A stretch of DNA of 64,000 nucleotides, taken from the NCBI RefSeq assembly GCF_026712245.1, contig NZ_JAPPUY010000004.1:124001-188000 (forward strand). The letters are read 5' to 3'. Positions 35,660-44,165 of this stretch are shown here, in pieces. A program made the position numbers and the translations under genes. This stretch comes from Roseateles hydrophilus (GTDB taxonomy: Bacteria; Pseudomonadota; Gammaproteobacteria; Burkholderiales; Burkholderiaceae_C). Within the stretch, counting starts at the first letter, position 1, and every line of letters starts with the position of its first letter. The notes beneath the pieces are model-generated. The model was not told the origin of the DNA. It saw only the letters and a list, made by a program, of their open reading frames with translations, and did no database searches.

Positions 35660-36603
35660 ATCTCGATGTCGCGCTCGGCCGTCCAGATGCGCGGGTGGGC
35701 CGTGCCGCCGGCCTCGTCGTAGGCGCGGGTCACGTCAAAGGGCATGCAGTGGTCAAAGATCACCCAGTGGCCGTAGGTGGGGCGCAGCGCGGCCATGGTG
35801 CGCTGGTACACGGCCTTCAGTTCCTCGCCGGCCTGCACGCCCGCTTGCACGGCGGCGTACAGCTCGCTCACGAAGGCGCGCGTGCCGGCCAGGCCCGCGG
35901 CCACCTGCTCGGCGCCCTTGAGCGCGGGGCCTCGCCCCGGCACCAACGCGGCGGCGTCCAGCTTCGCGATGGCATCCAGCGTGGCGGGCCAGTCGGCAAA
36001 GTGCGCGTCGCCGCAATACGGCGTGGCGTCGAACTCCACCAGGTCGCCGCTGAACAGCACGCGCTCGCCCGGCAGCCAGGCCACGGTGTCGCCGGCGGTG
36101 TGGCCGCGGCCGGGGGAGAACATCTCCACCTTCACGCCGCCCAGATCCAGCGTGAGCTTGCCCGAGAAGGTGAGCGTGGGCCAGGTGAGGCCAGGCGGCA
36201 CCGATTCGACATTGCGGAACAGCCGCGGGAAGCGGCCGATCTCGCTGGCCTTGTCTTGCTCTCCGCGCTCTTGGATGAGCGCCAGCGTGGCGTCGCTGGC
36301 AATCACCTGCTCCAGGCCCTCGGCCTTGAAGGCGCTGGCACCCAGCACCCGCACCGCGTGATAGTGGCTGAGCAGCACGTACTTGATGGGCACGGCGCTC
36401 ACCTCGCGGATGCGGCGGATGACGTCGGCCGCCATCACCGGCGTGGCCTGGGTGTCGATGACCATGGCCGCGTCGCGCCCGATGACGATGCCGGTGTTGG
36501 GGTCGCCCTCGGCGGTGTAGGCCCAGGCGTGTTCGGACAGGCGCTCGAACGTGACCTTCTTTTCTTCCAGGTCGGCTTGTGAGGCAAAGGCTTTGGCGGT
36601 CAT
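35635..36603 (-). CDS. MBL-fold metallo-hydrolase-like protein with altered metal motif
   Basis: A 322-residue metallo-beta-lactamase-fold protein (NTGIVIGRDAAMVIDTQATP; GRGHTAGDTVAWLPGERVLFSGDLVEF). The usual HxHxDH metal motif reads HYHAVRV here (near residue 98), so the Asp and third His are missing, while the later His of GRGHTAGD and the Asp of FSGDLVEF remain. The protein may bind one metal or none. It is the first gene of the homogentisate operon and diverges from the IclR gene. The substrate is unknown; a lactone or CoA-ester hydrolase is possible. Confidence 0.85.
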   Translation of the reverse strand: MTAKAFASQADLEEKKVTFERLSEHAWAYTAEGDPNTGIVIGRDAAMVIDTQATPVMAADVIRRIREVSAVPIKYVLLSHYHAVRVLGASAFKAEGLEQVIASDATLALIQERGEQDKASEIGRFPRLFRNVESVPPGLTWPTLTFSGKLTLDLGGVKVEMFSPGRGHTAGDTVAWLPGERVLFSGDLVEFDATPYCGDAHFADWPATLDAIAKLDAAALVPGRGPALKGAEQVAAGLAGTRAFVSELYAAVQAGVQAGEELKAVYQRTMAALRPTYGHWVIFDHCMPFDVTRAYDEAGGTAHPRIWTAERDIEMWKALEGA

Positions 36604-36637
36604 GGGGCGGTCTCCAGCAAGGCCTGAAATTTAGCCT

Positions 36638-36658
36638 ATTGCGAATCAATTCAGCAAT
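36638..36658. promoter_or_regulatory. Candidate IclR operator in divergent promoter region
   Basis: In the 69-base gap between the divergent MBL-fold and iclR genes, ATTGC-GAAT and ATTC-A-GCAAT form an inverted repeat with one asymmetric base. The region is AT-rich and followed by a TATAGAAT that could be a -10 element for iclR. Regulation of the homogentisate operon by the adjacent IclR protein is inferred. Confidence 0.5.
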
Positions 36659-36672
36659 ATAGAATTTTCCGC

Positions 36673-37425
36673 ATGACCGACGCCGACCCGTCCAGCCGCG
36701 AGCCGCGCGGCATCCAGAGCATTGAAGTGGGCGGCCAGTTGCTGCTGGCCCTGGCCCACCACGGCCGCCCGATGGCGCTGAAAGACCTGGCGCGCGACGC
36801 CGGCATGACGCCAGCCAAGGCCCACCCCTACCTGGTGAGCTTCATCAAACTGGGCCTCGTGGAGCAAGACGGCGGGGCCGGCCGCGCCGGGCTCTATGGC
36901 CTGGGCCCGCTGGCCATGCAGCTGGGCCTGATCAGCCTGCAGCAGTACGACCCGGTGCGGCTGGCCACACCGGTCATCGAGGAGTTGGCCCTGCGCCTGG
37001 GCCACACGGTGGCCATCGCGGTGTGGGGCACGCAGGGGCCCACCATCGTGCGCGTGGCGGAGGGGCCGACGCCCGTGCACATCAGCATGCGTCACGGGAC
37101 CGTGATGAGCCTGGCGGGCACGGCATCCGGCCGGCTGTTCGCCGCCTGGCGCGAGGTGGAAGCCGCAGCGCTGCACCAGCCACTACCGGCGGCCGAAGCG
37201 CTGGCCGACATCCGGGCCCAGGGGTGCGCCACGTCGCGCGACAGCGTGGTGGCCGGCGTCAGCGCAGCGGCGGCGCCGGTGTTCGACGCCTCAAGGCGCC
37301 TGGTGCTGAGCCTGACCGCCATTGGCGCCAGCGCCGGCTTCGACACCGCGCTGGACGGGGCGCCTGTGCTGGCCTTGCGGGAAGCTGCCGTCGGGCTGTC
37401 ACGCCGACTGGGCGGCGCGGCTTGA
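36673..37425 (+). CDS. IclR family transcriptional regulator
   Basis: A 250-residue regulator with an N-terminal winged helix-turn-helix (LKDLARDAGMTPAKAHPYLV, residues 37-56) and an IclR effector domain (VRVAEGPTPVHISMRHGTV; PVFDASRRLVLSLTAIG). It diverges from the homogentisate catabolic operon and most likely controls it in response to homogentisate or its precursor, as HmgR does in Pseudomonas. It converges with the FeeM-like gene, 14 bases apart. Confidence 0.92.
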   Translation: MTDADPSSREPRGIQSIEVGGQLLLALAHHGRPMALKDLARDAGMTPAKAHPYLVSFIKLGLVEQDGGAGRAGLYGLGPLAMQLGLISLQQYDPVRLATPVIEELALRLGHTVAIAVWGTQGPTIVRVAEGPTPVHISMRHGTVMSLAGTASGRLFAAWREVEAAALHQPLPAAEALADIRAQGCATSRDSVVAGVSAAAAPVFDASRRLVLSLTAIGASAGFDTALDGAPVLALREAAVGLSRRLGGAA

Positions 37426-37439
37426 GCCGCTGCGCGGGC

Positions 37440-38135
37440 TCAGCTGATCTTGGCCAGCATCGCGGCCTCGGTGGCCGCATCCCAGAACAGTGGGTACAGG
37501 CTGCGCGAGGTGGCCATCTTCTCGGGCTGCCCACCCAGCAGCGAGATCTGCTCGCGCGCATGGGACAGCTCCATGCTCATCAGCACGGCCGGCGCGTCCA
37601 CACGGGGGTTGTGGCGCGCCGAGGTGTAGGGCATGAAGCCCAGCCAGCGGCGGTAGAAGGCGACGTGGCGCGGGTTCACCTCGATGACCAGGCGCTCAAA
37701 ACGCGCGCGGCGGTGCGCGTGCAGGTAGCCCAGGTGGAAAACCTGGGCCAGCAGGCGCTTGGGGTCGTGCGAATGCTTGTCCACCGCCAGCGCACCGAAC
37801 TCACAGAGCTTGATGCCAGCGGCCCGCCACTCAGCGAGCTCCTCGGCGAACAGCAGGTCGGCCTTGAGGCCGCCCACGCCATCGAAGCGCACGCTCAGCG
37901 TGCCGACGATCTTGTCGCCGTCCCGCGCCGTGCAGACGACGTCGCCGTCCTCATTGCGGCTGCTGAAGCGCTCACGGCTCACCGCCAGTCCGCGGTCGCC
38001 ATAGCGGCGCTCGACCAAACCCAGGGCTTCGCCGTCCAACGAGCCGAAGTCGCTGTTCAACTCCAGGGGCGGGCCGCCAAAGGGGTTGAGGGGCGCACGC
38101 CGGCTTTCTTGAAAAAGGGAAATCATCAACGGCAT
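37440..38135 (-). CDS. N-acyl amino acid synthase FeeM-like acyltransferase
   Basis: A 231-residue GNAT-fold protein with the FeeM/PEP-CTERM-associated features: CTARDGDKIVGTLSVRF, LCEFGALAVDKHS and LVIEVNPRHVAFYRRWLGF. Enzymes of this type join an acyl chain from acyl-ACP to an amino acid, giving long-chain N-acyl amino acids that can act as signals or surfactants. Starts at 38135 (MPLMIS) or 38126 are both possible; the frame continues to 38315 without support. The upstream region holds two inverted repeats, so the gene may be tightly controlled. Confidence 0.82.
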   Translation of the reverse strand: MPLMISLFQESRRAPLNPFGGPPLELNSDFGSLDGEALGLVERRYGDRGLAVSRERFSSRNEDGDVVCTARDGDKIVGTLSVRFDGVGGLKADLLFAEELAEWRAAGIKLCEFGALAVDKHSHDPKRLLAQVFHLGYLHAHRRARFERLVIEVNPRHVAFYRRWLGFMPYTSARHNPRVDAPAVLMSMELSHAREQISLLGGQPEKMATSRSLYPLFWDAATEAAMLAKIS

Positions 38136-38207
38136 CCAGGCAAGGTCGCCAAAAAAGGCGGAGCGCTGGAGTCTAGAGACGTAAACGTGACTTTTCCCAG
38201 CGCCACA

Positions 38208-38223
38208 CACATGGATACATGTG
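38208..38223. promoter_or_regulatory. Inverted repeat upstream of FeeM-like gene
   Basis: CACATG-GATA-CATGTG is a perfect 6-4-6 palindrome 73 bases upstream of the FeeM-like start. A second one, CCCC-TAGTACTT-GGGG, follows at 38228-38243. Both look like binding sites for dimeric regulators (LuxR/FixJ type is a guess). No regulator gene is adjacent. Confidence 0.5.
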
Positions 38224-38298
38224 ATTTCCCCTAGTACTTGGGGTAAGCAAATGTGGGATGCAGCGCTGCAACCGACACGACGCGGGCGACTGGGGCGA

Positions 38299-38325
38299 GA
38301 AAAAAGGCCACGCATGCGTGGCCTT
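38299..38325 (-). terminator. Rho-independent terminator after sapC
   Basis: The perfect palindrome AAGGCCACGC-AT-GCGTGGCCTT (38304-38325), followed on the minus strand by a run of Ts, lies 46 bases past the SapC stop. It ends the CNNM-sapC transcript. Confidence 0.88.
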
Positions 38326-38371
38326 GGGGCTGCGGGCGCAACGGCCCGCTGCTAGACAACGAGGCGCGGGC

Positions 38372-39106
38372 TCAGGCCGCGTAGCGGGCCGCCAGGCGGT
38401 TCATGTTGCCCATGGACAGGCGGTGCAGCTCGATCAGGCCGATCAGGCCGTTGCGGTGCAGCTGCAGCACCTTGTCGTCAGCCAGCTCGCTGTACTTCTT
38501 CTCGTCCAGCGCCAGGAAGCCTTCAACGTCCAGCTTCTCGCCGTTGGGCAGCGTGGCCTCGAAGCGCATGTCCTGCAGCAGGTCCATCTCGACCAGCAGG
38601 TTGCAGATCAGGCGGGTGCGCTCGGCTTCCTGCTCGAAGTTCTCGAGGAAGGTGCGGGCATTCAGCAGGAACTCGGTCGGCTCGCCGTTGTTGAACAGCG
38701 CCTCGCCGGTGGTCTCGTTGAAGCCTTCCCACTTGCTGTCGAAGCAGACAGCCAGGTTGTTGGCGTTGCCGTCCAGGCGGGCCATCGCGAACGGGTAGCG
38801 GCGCACATAGGCCGGCACGTAGTTGGCGTCCCACTTGTCGCCATCGACGAACAGGTTGGAACCGGCCTTCAGGCCCAGCACGGCCAGCGGGGCCACGGGC
38901 GGCTTGCCGTCAGCGCCGGGCTCGCCTGCGCGCACGAAGACGATGGGGAACTCCTTGCAGGCATCACCGAACTCCACGGCAGCCAGGAAAACCGAGTTCT
39001 GGTCGGCCACGCGGCTGACGACCGGCTTGGCCGTGTCCAGCTTCAGGTTCTTGTGGGCCTCGCGGTCCAGCGGCGCCAGTTCGCCGTACATCGGGGGGTT
39101 GCTCAT
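38372..39106 (-). CDS. SapC family protein
   Basis: A 244-residue protein matching the SapC family (LAAVEFGDACKEFPIVFVR; VPAYVRRYPFAMARLDG; LNARTFLENFEQEAERT). SapC was named from a Campylobacter surface-layer locus, but most members, including this one, lack a signal peptide and their role is unclear. The start overlaps the CNNM-type gene by ATGA, and a terminator follows the stop. Confidence 0.88.
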   Translation of the reverse strand: MSNPPMYGELAPLDREAHKNLKLDTAKPVVSRVADQNSVFLAAVEFGDACKEFPIVFVRAGEPGADGKPPVAPLAVLGLKAGSNLFVDGDKWDANYVPAYVRRYPFAMARLDGNANNLAVCFDSKWEGFNETTGEALFNNGEPTEFLLNARTFLENFEQEAERTRLICNLLVEMDLLQDMRFEATLPNGEKLDVEGFLALDEKKYSELADDKVLQLHRNGLIGLIELHRLSMGNMNRLAARYAA

Positions 39107-40410
39107 GAGCTTCTTTCTTCAGTTTCCACAGCCAGTCGGCTGACCAGCACCTTGTCTACACGCTTGCCGTCGAGGTCCACGACCTCGAATCTCCACGCGT
39201 CCCACTCCACCACGTCGGTCGTGCGCGGCAAGCGCCCCAGCAGCAGCATGATCATGCCGGCCAGGGTGTTGTAGCGCCCACGGTCCTCCTCGGGCAGTTC
39301 TTTCAAACCCAGACGGTCCTTCAGTTCGGGGACTGGAATCAGGCCATCGATCAGCCAGCTCCCGTCCTCGCGCTGCACCGCCCAGGCATCGCCATCACTC
39401 GGAGCGTTGAACTCCCCGGCGATGGCTTCCAGCACGTCGCGCACGGCGATCACGCCCTGCACCTCGCCGTACTCATCGACGACGAAGACCAGCGGCGCAT
39501 CCGACACGCGGAAATGTTCCAGCAACTCCATGCCCGACAAGGTCTCGGGCACGTACAGCGGCGCTTCCAGCCCGGTGGCCAGATCCAGCGCCTGGCCTTC
39601 CAGCGCACGCGCCAGCAGGGTCGGCGCATGCGCAATACCCAGCACCTCGCTGAGGCTGCCACGGCACACGGGATAGCGGCTGAAGCCGTGTTCGCGCAAC
39701 ACGGCCAGCACCTCGGCCGGTGTCGCATCGACCTCCAGCCAGGCGATCTCGGCGCGCGGGATCATCATGGAGCCGATCTGGCGCTCGTCCAGGCGGAACA
39801 CATTGCGCACCATCTGGTGCTCGTGCTCCTCGATGACGCCGGCGTCCAGCCCCTCTTCCAGGCTGGCCGCGATCTCTTCTTCCGTCACGCCGCGCTGGCC
39901 CTTGTTGCGCAGGCCCAGCAGGCCCAGCGTCGCCTCGGTCGTGAAGCTCAGCAGCCGCACCAGCGGGCGCGTCGCCGTCGAGATCATGTTCATCGGCGGC
40001 GCCACCAGGCGCGCCACCGTCTCCGGGTAGATCTGCCCGATGCGCTTGGGCACCAACTCGCCAAACACGATGGTCAGCAGCGTGATGATGACCACGACCA
40101 GCGCCGTTGCCGCAATCTGCGTGGCCTCCGGGTTCAGGTGGAAGCTCTCGGTCAGCCACTGCGACAACGGGCCGGAAAACGCCGCATCGCCCACGATGCC
40201 GTTCAGCACGCCGATGCCGGTGATGCCGATCTGCACAGTCGACAGGAACTTGGTGGGGTTCTCGTGCAGGTCCATCGCGGCCTGCGCCCCGCCCTCGCCG
40301 CTTTCCACCATCACTTGGAGCCGGGCCTTGCGGCTGGCCGTCAGCGCCATCTCGGACATGGCAAACAGGCCGTTGAGCAGGATCAGGAAGAGAACGAGTG
40401 CGGTGTCCAT
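39103..40410 (-). CDS. CNNM/CorC-type hemolysin-family membrane protein
   Basis: A 435-residue inner-membrane protein: three to four membrane segments in the DUF21/CNNM domain (LFLILLNGLFAMSEMALTASR; VVIITLLTIVFGELVPKRIGQ), then a CBS-domain pair (residues 215-335, LVFVVDEYGEVQGVIAVRD) and a C-terminal CorC/HlyC domain (VEWDAWRFEVVDLDGKRVD). Such proteins are thought to export Mg or Co ions, or regulate other transporters. Start MDTALVLFL at 40410; longer frames run antisense to apaH. Confidence 0.9.
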   Translation of the reverse strand: MDTALVLFLILLNGLFAMSEMALTASRKARLQVMVESGEGGAQAAMDLHENPTKFLSTVQIGITGIGVLNGIVGDAAFSGPLSQWLTESFHLNPEATQIAATALVVVIITLLTIVFGELVPKRIGQIYPETVARLVAPPMNMISTATRPLVRLLSFTTEATLGLLGLRNKGQRGVTEEEIAASLEEGLDAGVIEEHEHQMVRNVFRLDERQIGSMMIPRAEIAWLEVDATPAEVLAVLREHGFSRYPVCRGSLSEVLGIAHAPTLLARALEGQALDLATGLEAPLYVPETLSGMELLEHFRVSDAPLVFVVDEYGEVQGVIAVRDVLEAIAGEFNAPSDGDAWAVQREDGSWLIDGLIPVPELKDRLGLKELPEEDRGRYNTLAGMIMLLLGRLPRTTDVVEWDAWRFEVVDLDGKRVDKVLVSRLAVETEERSS

Positions 40411-40553
40411 TGAAGGCGCCAAGCAACCAAAACCAAGGCCGGCGCGGGGGAAAAATCGAGCGCGCAAGACTAGCAGATGGCTGTGACGGCGCCCACAGCG
40501 CATTCCCGAAGCCGCGCCGGCCGCGCCCGGCGACCCGCGTAGCATGCCGGCCG

Positions 40554-41378
40554 ATGAACTACCTGATCGGCGACCTCCAGGGCTGCTGCGACGCCTTCGA
40601 GCGCTTGCTGGCCCGCATCGACTTTTCGCCGTCACGCGACCGCCTGTGGCTGCTGGGCGACCTCGTCAACCGCGGCCCGGCCTCGCTGGCCACGCTGCGC
40701 AGGCTGCAGGCGCTGGATGGCGCAGCCACCTGCCTGCTCGGCAACCACGACCTTCACCTGCTCGCCGTGGCCCACGGCGTGCGCCCACCGCACCGCAGCG
40801 ACACGCTGACCGCGCTGCTCGACGCTCCCGACCGCGAAGCCCTGCTGCACTGGCTGCGCCACCAGCGCCTGGCCGTCTTTGACGCCGGCTGGCTGATGGT
40901 GCACGCGGGCGTCATCCCGGCCTGGAGCCGGGACGACACGCTGGCCCTGGCTGCCGAGGTCGAGGACGTGCTGCGCGGCCCGGCCCTGCCCGACTTCCTG
41001 CACGCCATGTACGGCAACGAACCGGCCCGCTGGTCACCCGGGCTGACCGGCACGCCACGCCTGCGCTTCACCGTCAACGCGCTGACCCGGCTGCGCTTTT
41101 GCACGCCGGACGGCGAGATGGACTTCAAAACCAAGGACGGCGCTGGCGCCGCCCCCGAGGGCCACCTGCCCTGGTTCGACGCACCCCACCGGCGCACGGC
41201 CGACACACCCATCGCCTTCGGCCATTGGTCCACGCTCGGCCTGCTCGACCGCCCGACGCTGCTCGGGCTGGACACCGGCTGCGTCTGGGGCGGCCGCCTG
41301 AGTGCCGCCCGCATCGACGGCCCGCGCCGCGAAATCATCCAGATCGACTGCGAACAAGCCCAGAAGCCCGGCCGCTGA
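40554..41378 (+). CDS. apaH: Bis(5'-nucleosyl)-tetraphosphatase, symmetrical
   Basis: A 274-residue calcineurin-type phosphoesterase hydrolysing Ap4A to two ADP. The metal motifs are GDLQGC near residue 6, GDLVNRGP near residue 36, GNHD near residue 67, and a later HAG (MVHAGVIPAW). The start MNYLIGDLQG fits family N-termini exactly; an upstream ATG leaves the frame. It ends 28 bases before the tRNA-Ser gene. Confidence 0.95.
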   Translation: MNYLIGDLQGCCDAFERLLARIDFSPSRDRLWLLGDLVNRGPASLATLRRLQALDGAATCLLGNHDLHLLAVAHGVRPPHRSDTLTALLDAPDREALLHWLRHQRLAVFDAGWLMVHAGVIPAWSRDDTLALAAEVEDVLRGPALPDFLHAMYGNEPARWSPGLTGTPRLRFTVNALTRLRFCTPDGEMDFKTKDGAGAAPEGHLPWFDAPHRRTADTPIAFGHWSTLGLLDRPTLLGLDTGCVWGGRLSAARIDGPRREIIQIDCEQAQKPGR

Positions 41379-41406
41379 GCGCGACGCCCTTAGAATGCGG
41401 CTCTTC

Positions 41407-41496
41407 GGAAGCGTGGGAGAGTGGTTTAATCCAACGGTCTTGAAAACCGTCGAAGGTGTGAGCCTTCCGTGAGTTCGAATCTCACCGCTTCCGCCA
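41407..41496 (+). tRNA. tRNA-Ser (UGA)
   Basis: A complete 90-nt class II tRNA. Acceptor GGAAGCG pairs with CGCTTCC, the anticodon loop CTTGAAA gives anticodon TGA, a long variable arm follows, the T loop reads TTCGAAT, and CCA is encoded. It is the integration site of the 13.3 kb island: its last 27 bases are repeated at 54790-54816. The tRNA stays intact, but its natural downstream terminator is now at 54832. Confidence 0.97.
41470..41496. repeat. Left attachment site (attL) within tRNA-Ser
   Basis: The 27 bases from T41470 to A41496 (T arm, acceptor end and CCA) recur exactly at 54790-54816. Integration into a tRNA 3' end with its restoration is the standard result of tyrosine-integrase insertion. 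Confidence 0.92.
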
Positions 41497-41592
41497 CGCA
41501 AGTCGTTGATTTCCAAGGAAATCATTGAAAAACAACGGCTTAGCACCAGAAACTGTGACAGTTCACTGTGACGCTTTGACCATCTTCAACCC

Positions 41593-43287
41593 ATGAAGAA
41601 GACTATGGCAAAGCCTCTCGGAGTGCAGCCGGCCACCAAGGGCCGCGCACCGTCAATTCGCATCTGCGTCCCTCTGGACCTCCAGGCCCTCTACGGTGGC
41701 CGCAAGGACTTCCGTATCAGCCTGGGAAGGGGGGCCGACTCCGCAGCCGTCAAGCTCAAGTCCGCCCTACTTCGTGCCCAGTACGAAGCGGAGTTTGCGC
41801 AGAAGCGAGCCGCGATGCTCGCCGGACGGACGCTGACGCCCATCACCGCGATGCCTACAGAGGTGGCCCAGGCCATCGCCCGCGAGGTGTACGCCGCCGG
41901 GATGGCCCAGGATGACGACCTGAGGGAATCGCCCGAAGGAGTCCAGGCCCTCCGCGAGGTGGCGGCCGTGACCCGCAGCGCCCTCGGCATACCCCAGCGT
42001 CAACCCATCGCGGCAGATGGCCTGACTGCCGGTGAAGCCGCTGCGCTGGCTGGCCTGAATGCGCTTGCTGACGGTGCCGCTGCTACTGACCTCGCCCGCC
42101 GCAAGACCTCCCGCGTGCTGGTCGCCGCCGACGATGCGGCCCGCCGCCTGGGTCTGGACGTGGACTGGTCCGATGACAGCAGCCAGCAGGCCCTCCGCCT
42201 CAGCCTGGAGCAACACCGGCAAGCCTGGAAGGACCGCAGTGCACGCGACCGGGGCGAAGTTGTGCCCACTCCTACGCGTCAAACTGGGGTGACGCTTCCC
42301 AAGCAACACACCCTCCGCGATGTGCTGAAGCTGTGGGAGGCCACCAACCTACCCGGGCGTACTCTGGTCAGCAAGGCCAAGAGCGGCATTGCGCTGGTGG
42401 ACGAGTGCCTGGGCAAGCTGCCCTTGACTGCCTACACGAAGCCCCAGGGGGCCACCGTCGTGGCCCACTTCCTCGCCACCTGCAAGACGCAGAAGACGGC
42501 CCTGGACAAGTTCAACGCCGTGAAGAGCCTGCTGAACTACGCCGCTGGGAAACAGGGCTGGATCGACTACAACCCCTGGGAGGCCCACACCGTCATCGTG
42601 AAGAAGAGCCGCAAGCGGGTTGACCTGTCCCCCGAGGCACTCACCAAGCTCTTCACTTCGCCCCTGTTCCAGCGGTACGAGTTGCCGGAGTCCACCAGTG
42701 CAGGCGGGGCGGCAGCGTACTGGGTGCCTTTGCTGGGACTCTACACAGGCGCTCGCCAGTCCGAGCTGTGCCAGCTCCGCATCGAGGATTTGACTGACCA
42801 CCCCGTCCTGGGCCTCAGCATCAACGTCCTGGCCGATGCTGGCGACGAAGACGAAGACAGCCCGGAGACCACGACCAAGGGCGACAGCGGGCGCAGGCGC
42901 ACCCCGATCCACTCAGACCTAATCACCCTGGGCTTCGCCGACTACATCAGGGACACCAAAGCAGCCGGCCACACACGCCTGTTCCCAGACGTGAAGTACC
43001 CCGAGGGAGAGCCTGCCGGGACGAACTTCACAAAGTGGTTCAGCAGCTACCGCAAGGCGCAGGGAGTGGGGCGCCGTTATCAGGACTTCCACGCCTTCAG
43101 GCACACGTCCCGAACTCGACTGACCGATGCAGGAGTGGAGGGCGTGATTTCCGATGCCCTGCTGGGGCACACAAACGGGCAGTCCACCGGGCGGAAGGTC
43201 TACGACCACTCACTGGCGACCTTACGGGGCAACTTGGAGAAACTGAAGTTCCCCGAGTTGGGCCTAGTCCGCTGCTACGGGCGCTGA
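41593..43287 (+). CDS. Tyrosine-type site-specific integrase
   Basis: A 564-residue recombinase. The catalytic residues are visible: Arg388 in GLYTGARQSELCQL, His500 and Arg503 in FHAFRHTSRTRL, His526 in LLGHTNG and nucleophile Tyr537 in GRKVYDHS. The N-terminal 200 residues are a long helical region as in other phage/island integrases, with a core-binding domain before the catalytic part. The gene starts 96 bases inside the island and reads inward. ATG 41593 or 41605 could be the start. It should catalyse integration and excision at tRNA-Ser. Confidence 0.93.
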   Translation: MKKTMAKPLGVQPATKGRAPSIRICVPLDLQALYGGRKDFRISLGRGADSAAVKLKSALLRAQYEAEFAQKRAAMLAGRTLTPITAMPTEVAQAIAREVYAAGMAQDDDLRESPEGVQALREVAAVTRSALGIPQRQPIAADGLTAGEAAALAGLNALADGAAATDLARRKTSRVLVAADDAARRLGLDVDWSDDSSQQALRLSLEQHRQAWKDRSARDRGEVVPTPTRQTGVTLPKQHTLRDVLKLWEATNLPGRTLVSKAKSGIALVDECLGKLPLTAYTKPQGATVVAHFLATCKTQKTALDKFNAVKSLLNYAAGKQGWIDYNPWEAHTVIVKKSRKRVDLSPEALTKLFTSPLFQRYELPESTSAGGAAAYWVPLLGLYTGARQSELCQLRIEDLTDHPVLGLSINVLADAGDEDEDSPETTTKGDSGRRRTPIHSDLITLGFADYIRDTKAAGHTRLFPDVKYPEGEPAGTNFTKWFSSYRKAQGVGRRYQDFHAFRHTSRTRLTDAGVEGVISDALLGHTNGQSTGRKVYDHSLATLRGNLEKLKFPELGLVRCYGR

Positions 43288-43746
43288 TTAGCCGCAGGGG
43301 TCCCCGGACTTTCCGGCACAAAAAGTCAGCGGGTATCAGATAGAACACAGGGCCGGTTTCCCCCCGTGCCCCCTCGGTTCCCCATACGGCAGCCAGAAGG
43401 CCGCCAAACGCCCCAGGCGGGTCGAACGATGGGCGCCAAGGGGGTCAGGTCTTGCCGCTGTACCGCAGCCTCCTGGGCGTGCTACGCCAATGTCAAAGGT
43501 CCCCTGACCGTCCCGCTTCGACAACCGTTCCCCTCAAGAGACCTTCCGCCTTGTCGGACCGTCCCGCTAATTGGACGATTGAGCGTCAGCCGGCGCCGAG
43601 CATCATATCGGCCCGGTCCATCGGAGCTTCATCGACTACCGCCGAGGGGTCCCCCACAGCCACAGTCCGGTCACCGCGAGAGGCGGTAGCTGCCGGATTG
43701 GGAGGGCCCCGCACCGGGGACCACCGAGCAGCGCGGAACCCGAAGA
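43288..43746. other. Non-coding stretch after the integrase gene
   Basis: About 460 bases with only short overlapping frames on both strands and no family resemblance. No clear terminator or repeat was found. Confidence 0.45.
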
Positions 43747-44019
43747 ATGACGATAATTGAACGCGCCCGCTGGGTCGGCTGGACCTTGGATGACTGGGCG
43801 GTCACGACCGTGGATGGCCTCGTGAAGCTGACCACCTGGGCTCTGCGGGGGTACACACCCGTGCGGGGAGGCGGGTTGATTCACTGGGACCGGAGCTACT
43901 GGCAGGGGGGCCCGTGGTTCGATGCGTGGGTTGAGCCCTGGGGCGAGGGCCGGGCCTTCACGATGCGCCTGCGGGGCTACGAACTCATCATCGACCTCGC
44001 CGGGCGCCGGCAACCCTGA
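43747..44019 (+). CDS. Small Trp-rich hypothetical protein
   Basis: A 90-residue protein, unusually rich in tryptophan (nine Trp, e.g. RARWVGWTLDDWAV and DRSYWQGGPWFDAWVEPW). No signal peptide or membrane segment is clear. I do not recognise it. It lies between the integrase and a tRNA-like structure that begins 17 bases after its stop. Coding potential is moderate: the frame is clean and residue usage is not the Arg/Ala/Pro bias of shadow frames. Confidence 0.5.
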   Translation: MTIIERARWVGWTLDDWAVTTVDGLVKLTTWALRGYTPVRGGGLIHWDRSYWQGGPWFDAWVEPWGEGRAFTMRLRGYELIIDLAGRRQP

Positions 44020-44035
44020 CCGTTACGATGCTGCG

Positions 44036-44113
44036 GTCAGCGTGGCGAAACGGTAGACGCACGGTCGCAACCGTCCCCGCGAGGGGTGCAGGCTTCGACA
44101 CCTGCCGCTGACA
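44036..44113 (+). tRNA. tRNA-Leu-like structure with shortened anticodon arm
   Basis: GTCAGCG (44036-44042) pairs perfectly with CGCTGAC (44106-44112) as an acceptor stem. The D arm TGGCGAAACGGTAGACGCA matches class II leucine tRNAs, and a long variable arm CCCC-GCGA-GGGG and a T arm GCAGG/CCTGC with TTCGA follow. But the anticodon arm is only 14 bases (ACGG-TCGCAA-CCGT), three to four short, the T loop has eight bases, and CCA is not encoded (ACC follows). So it is probably not a standard translating tRNA. It may be a decaying tRNA or a tRNA mimic. Confidence 0.5.
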
Positions 44114-44165
44114 CCCTCCTGAAGCCCTGGGCCTCCCGGCCTGGGGTACTGTCGTTTCTGGCTGG

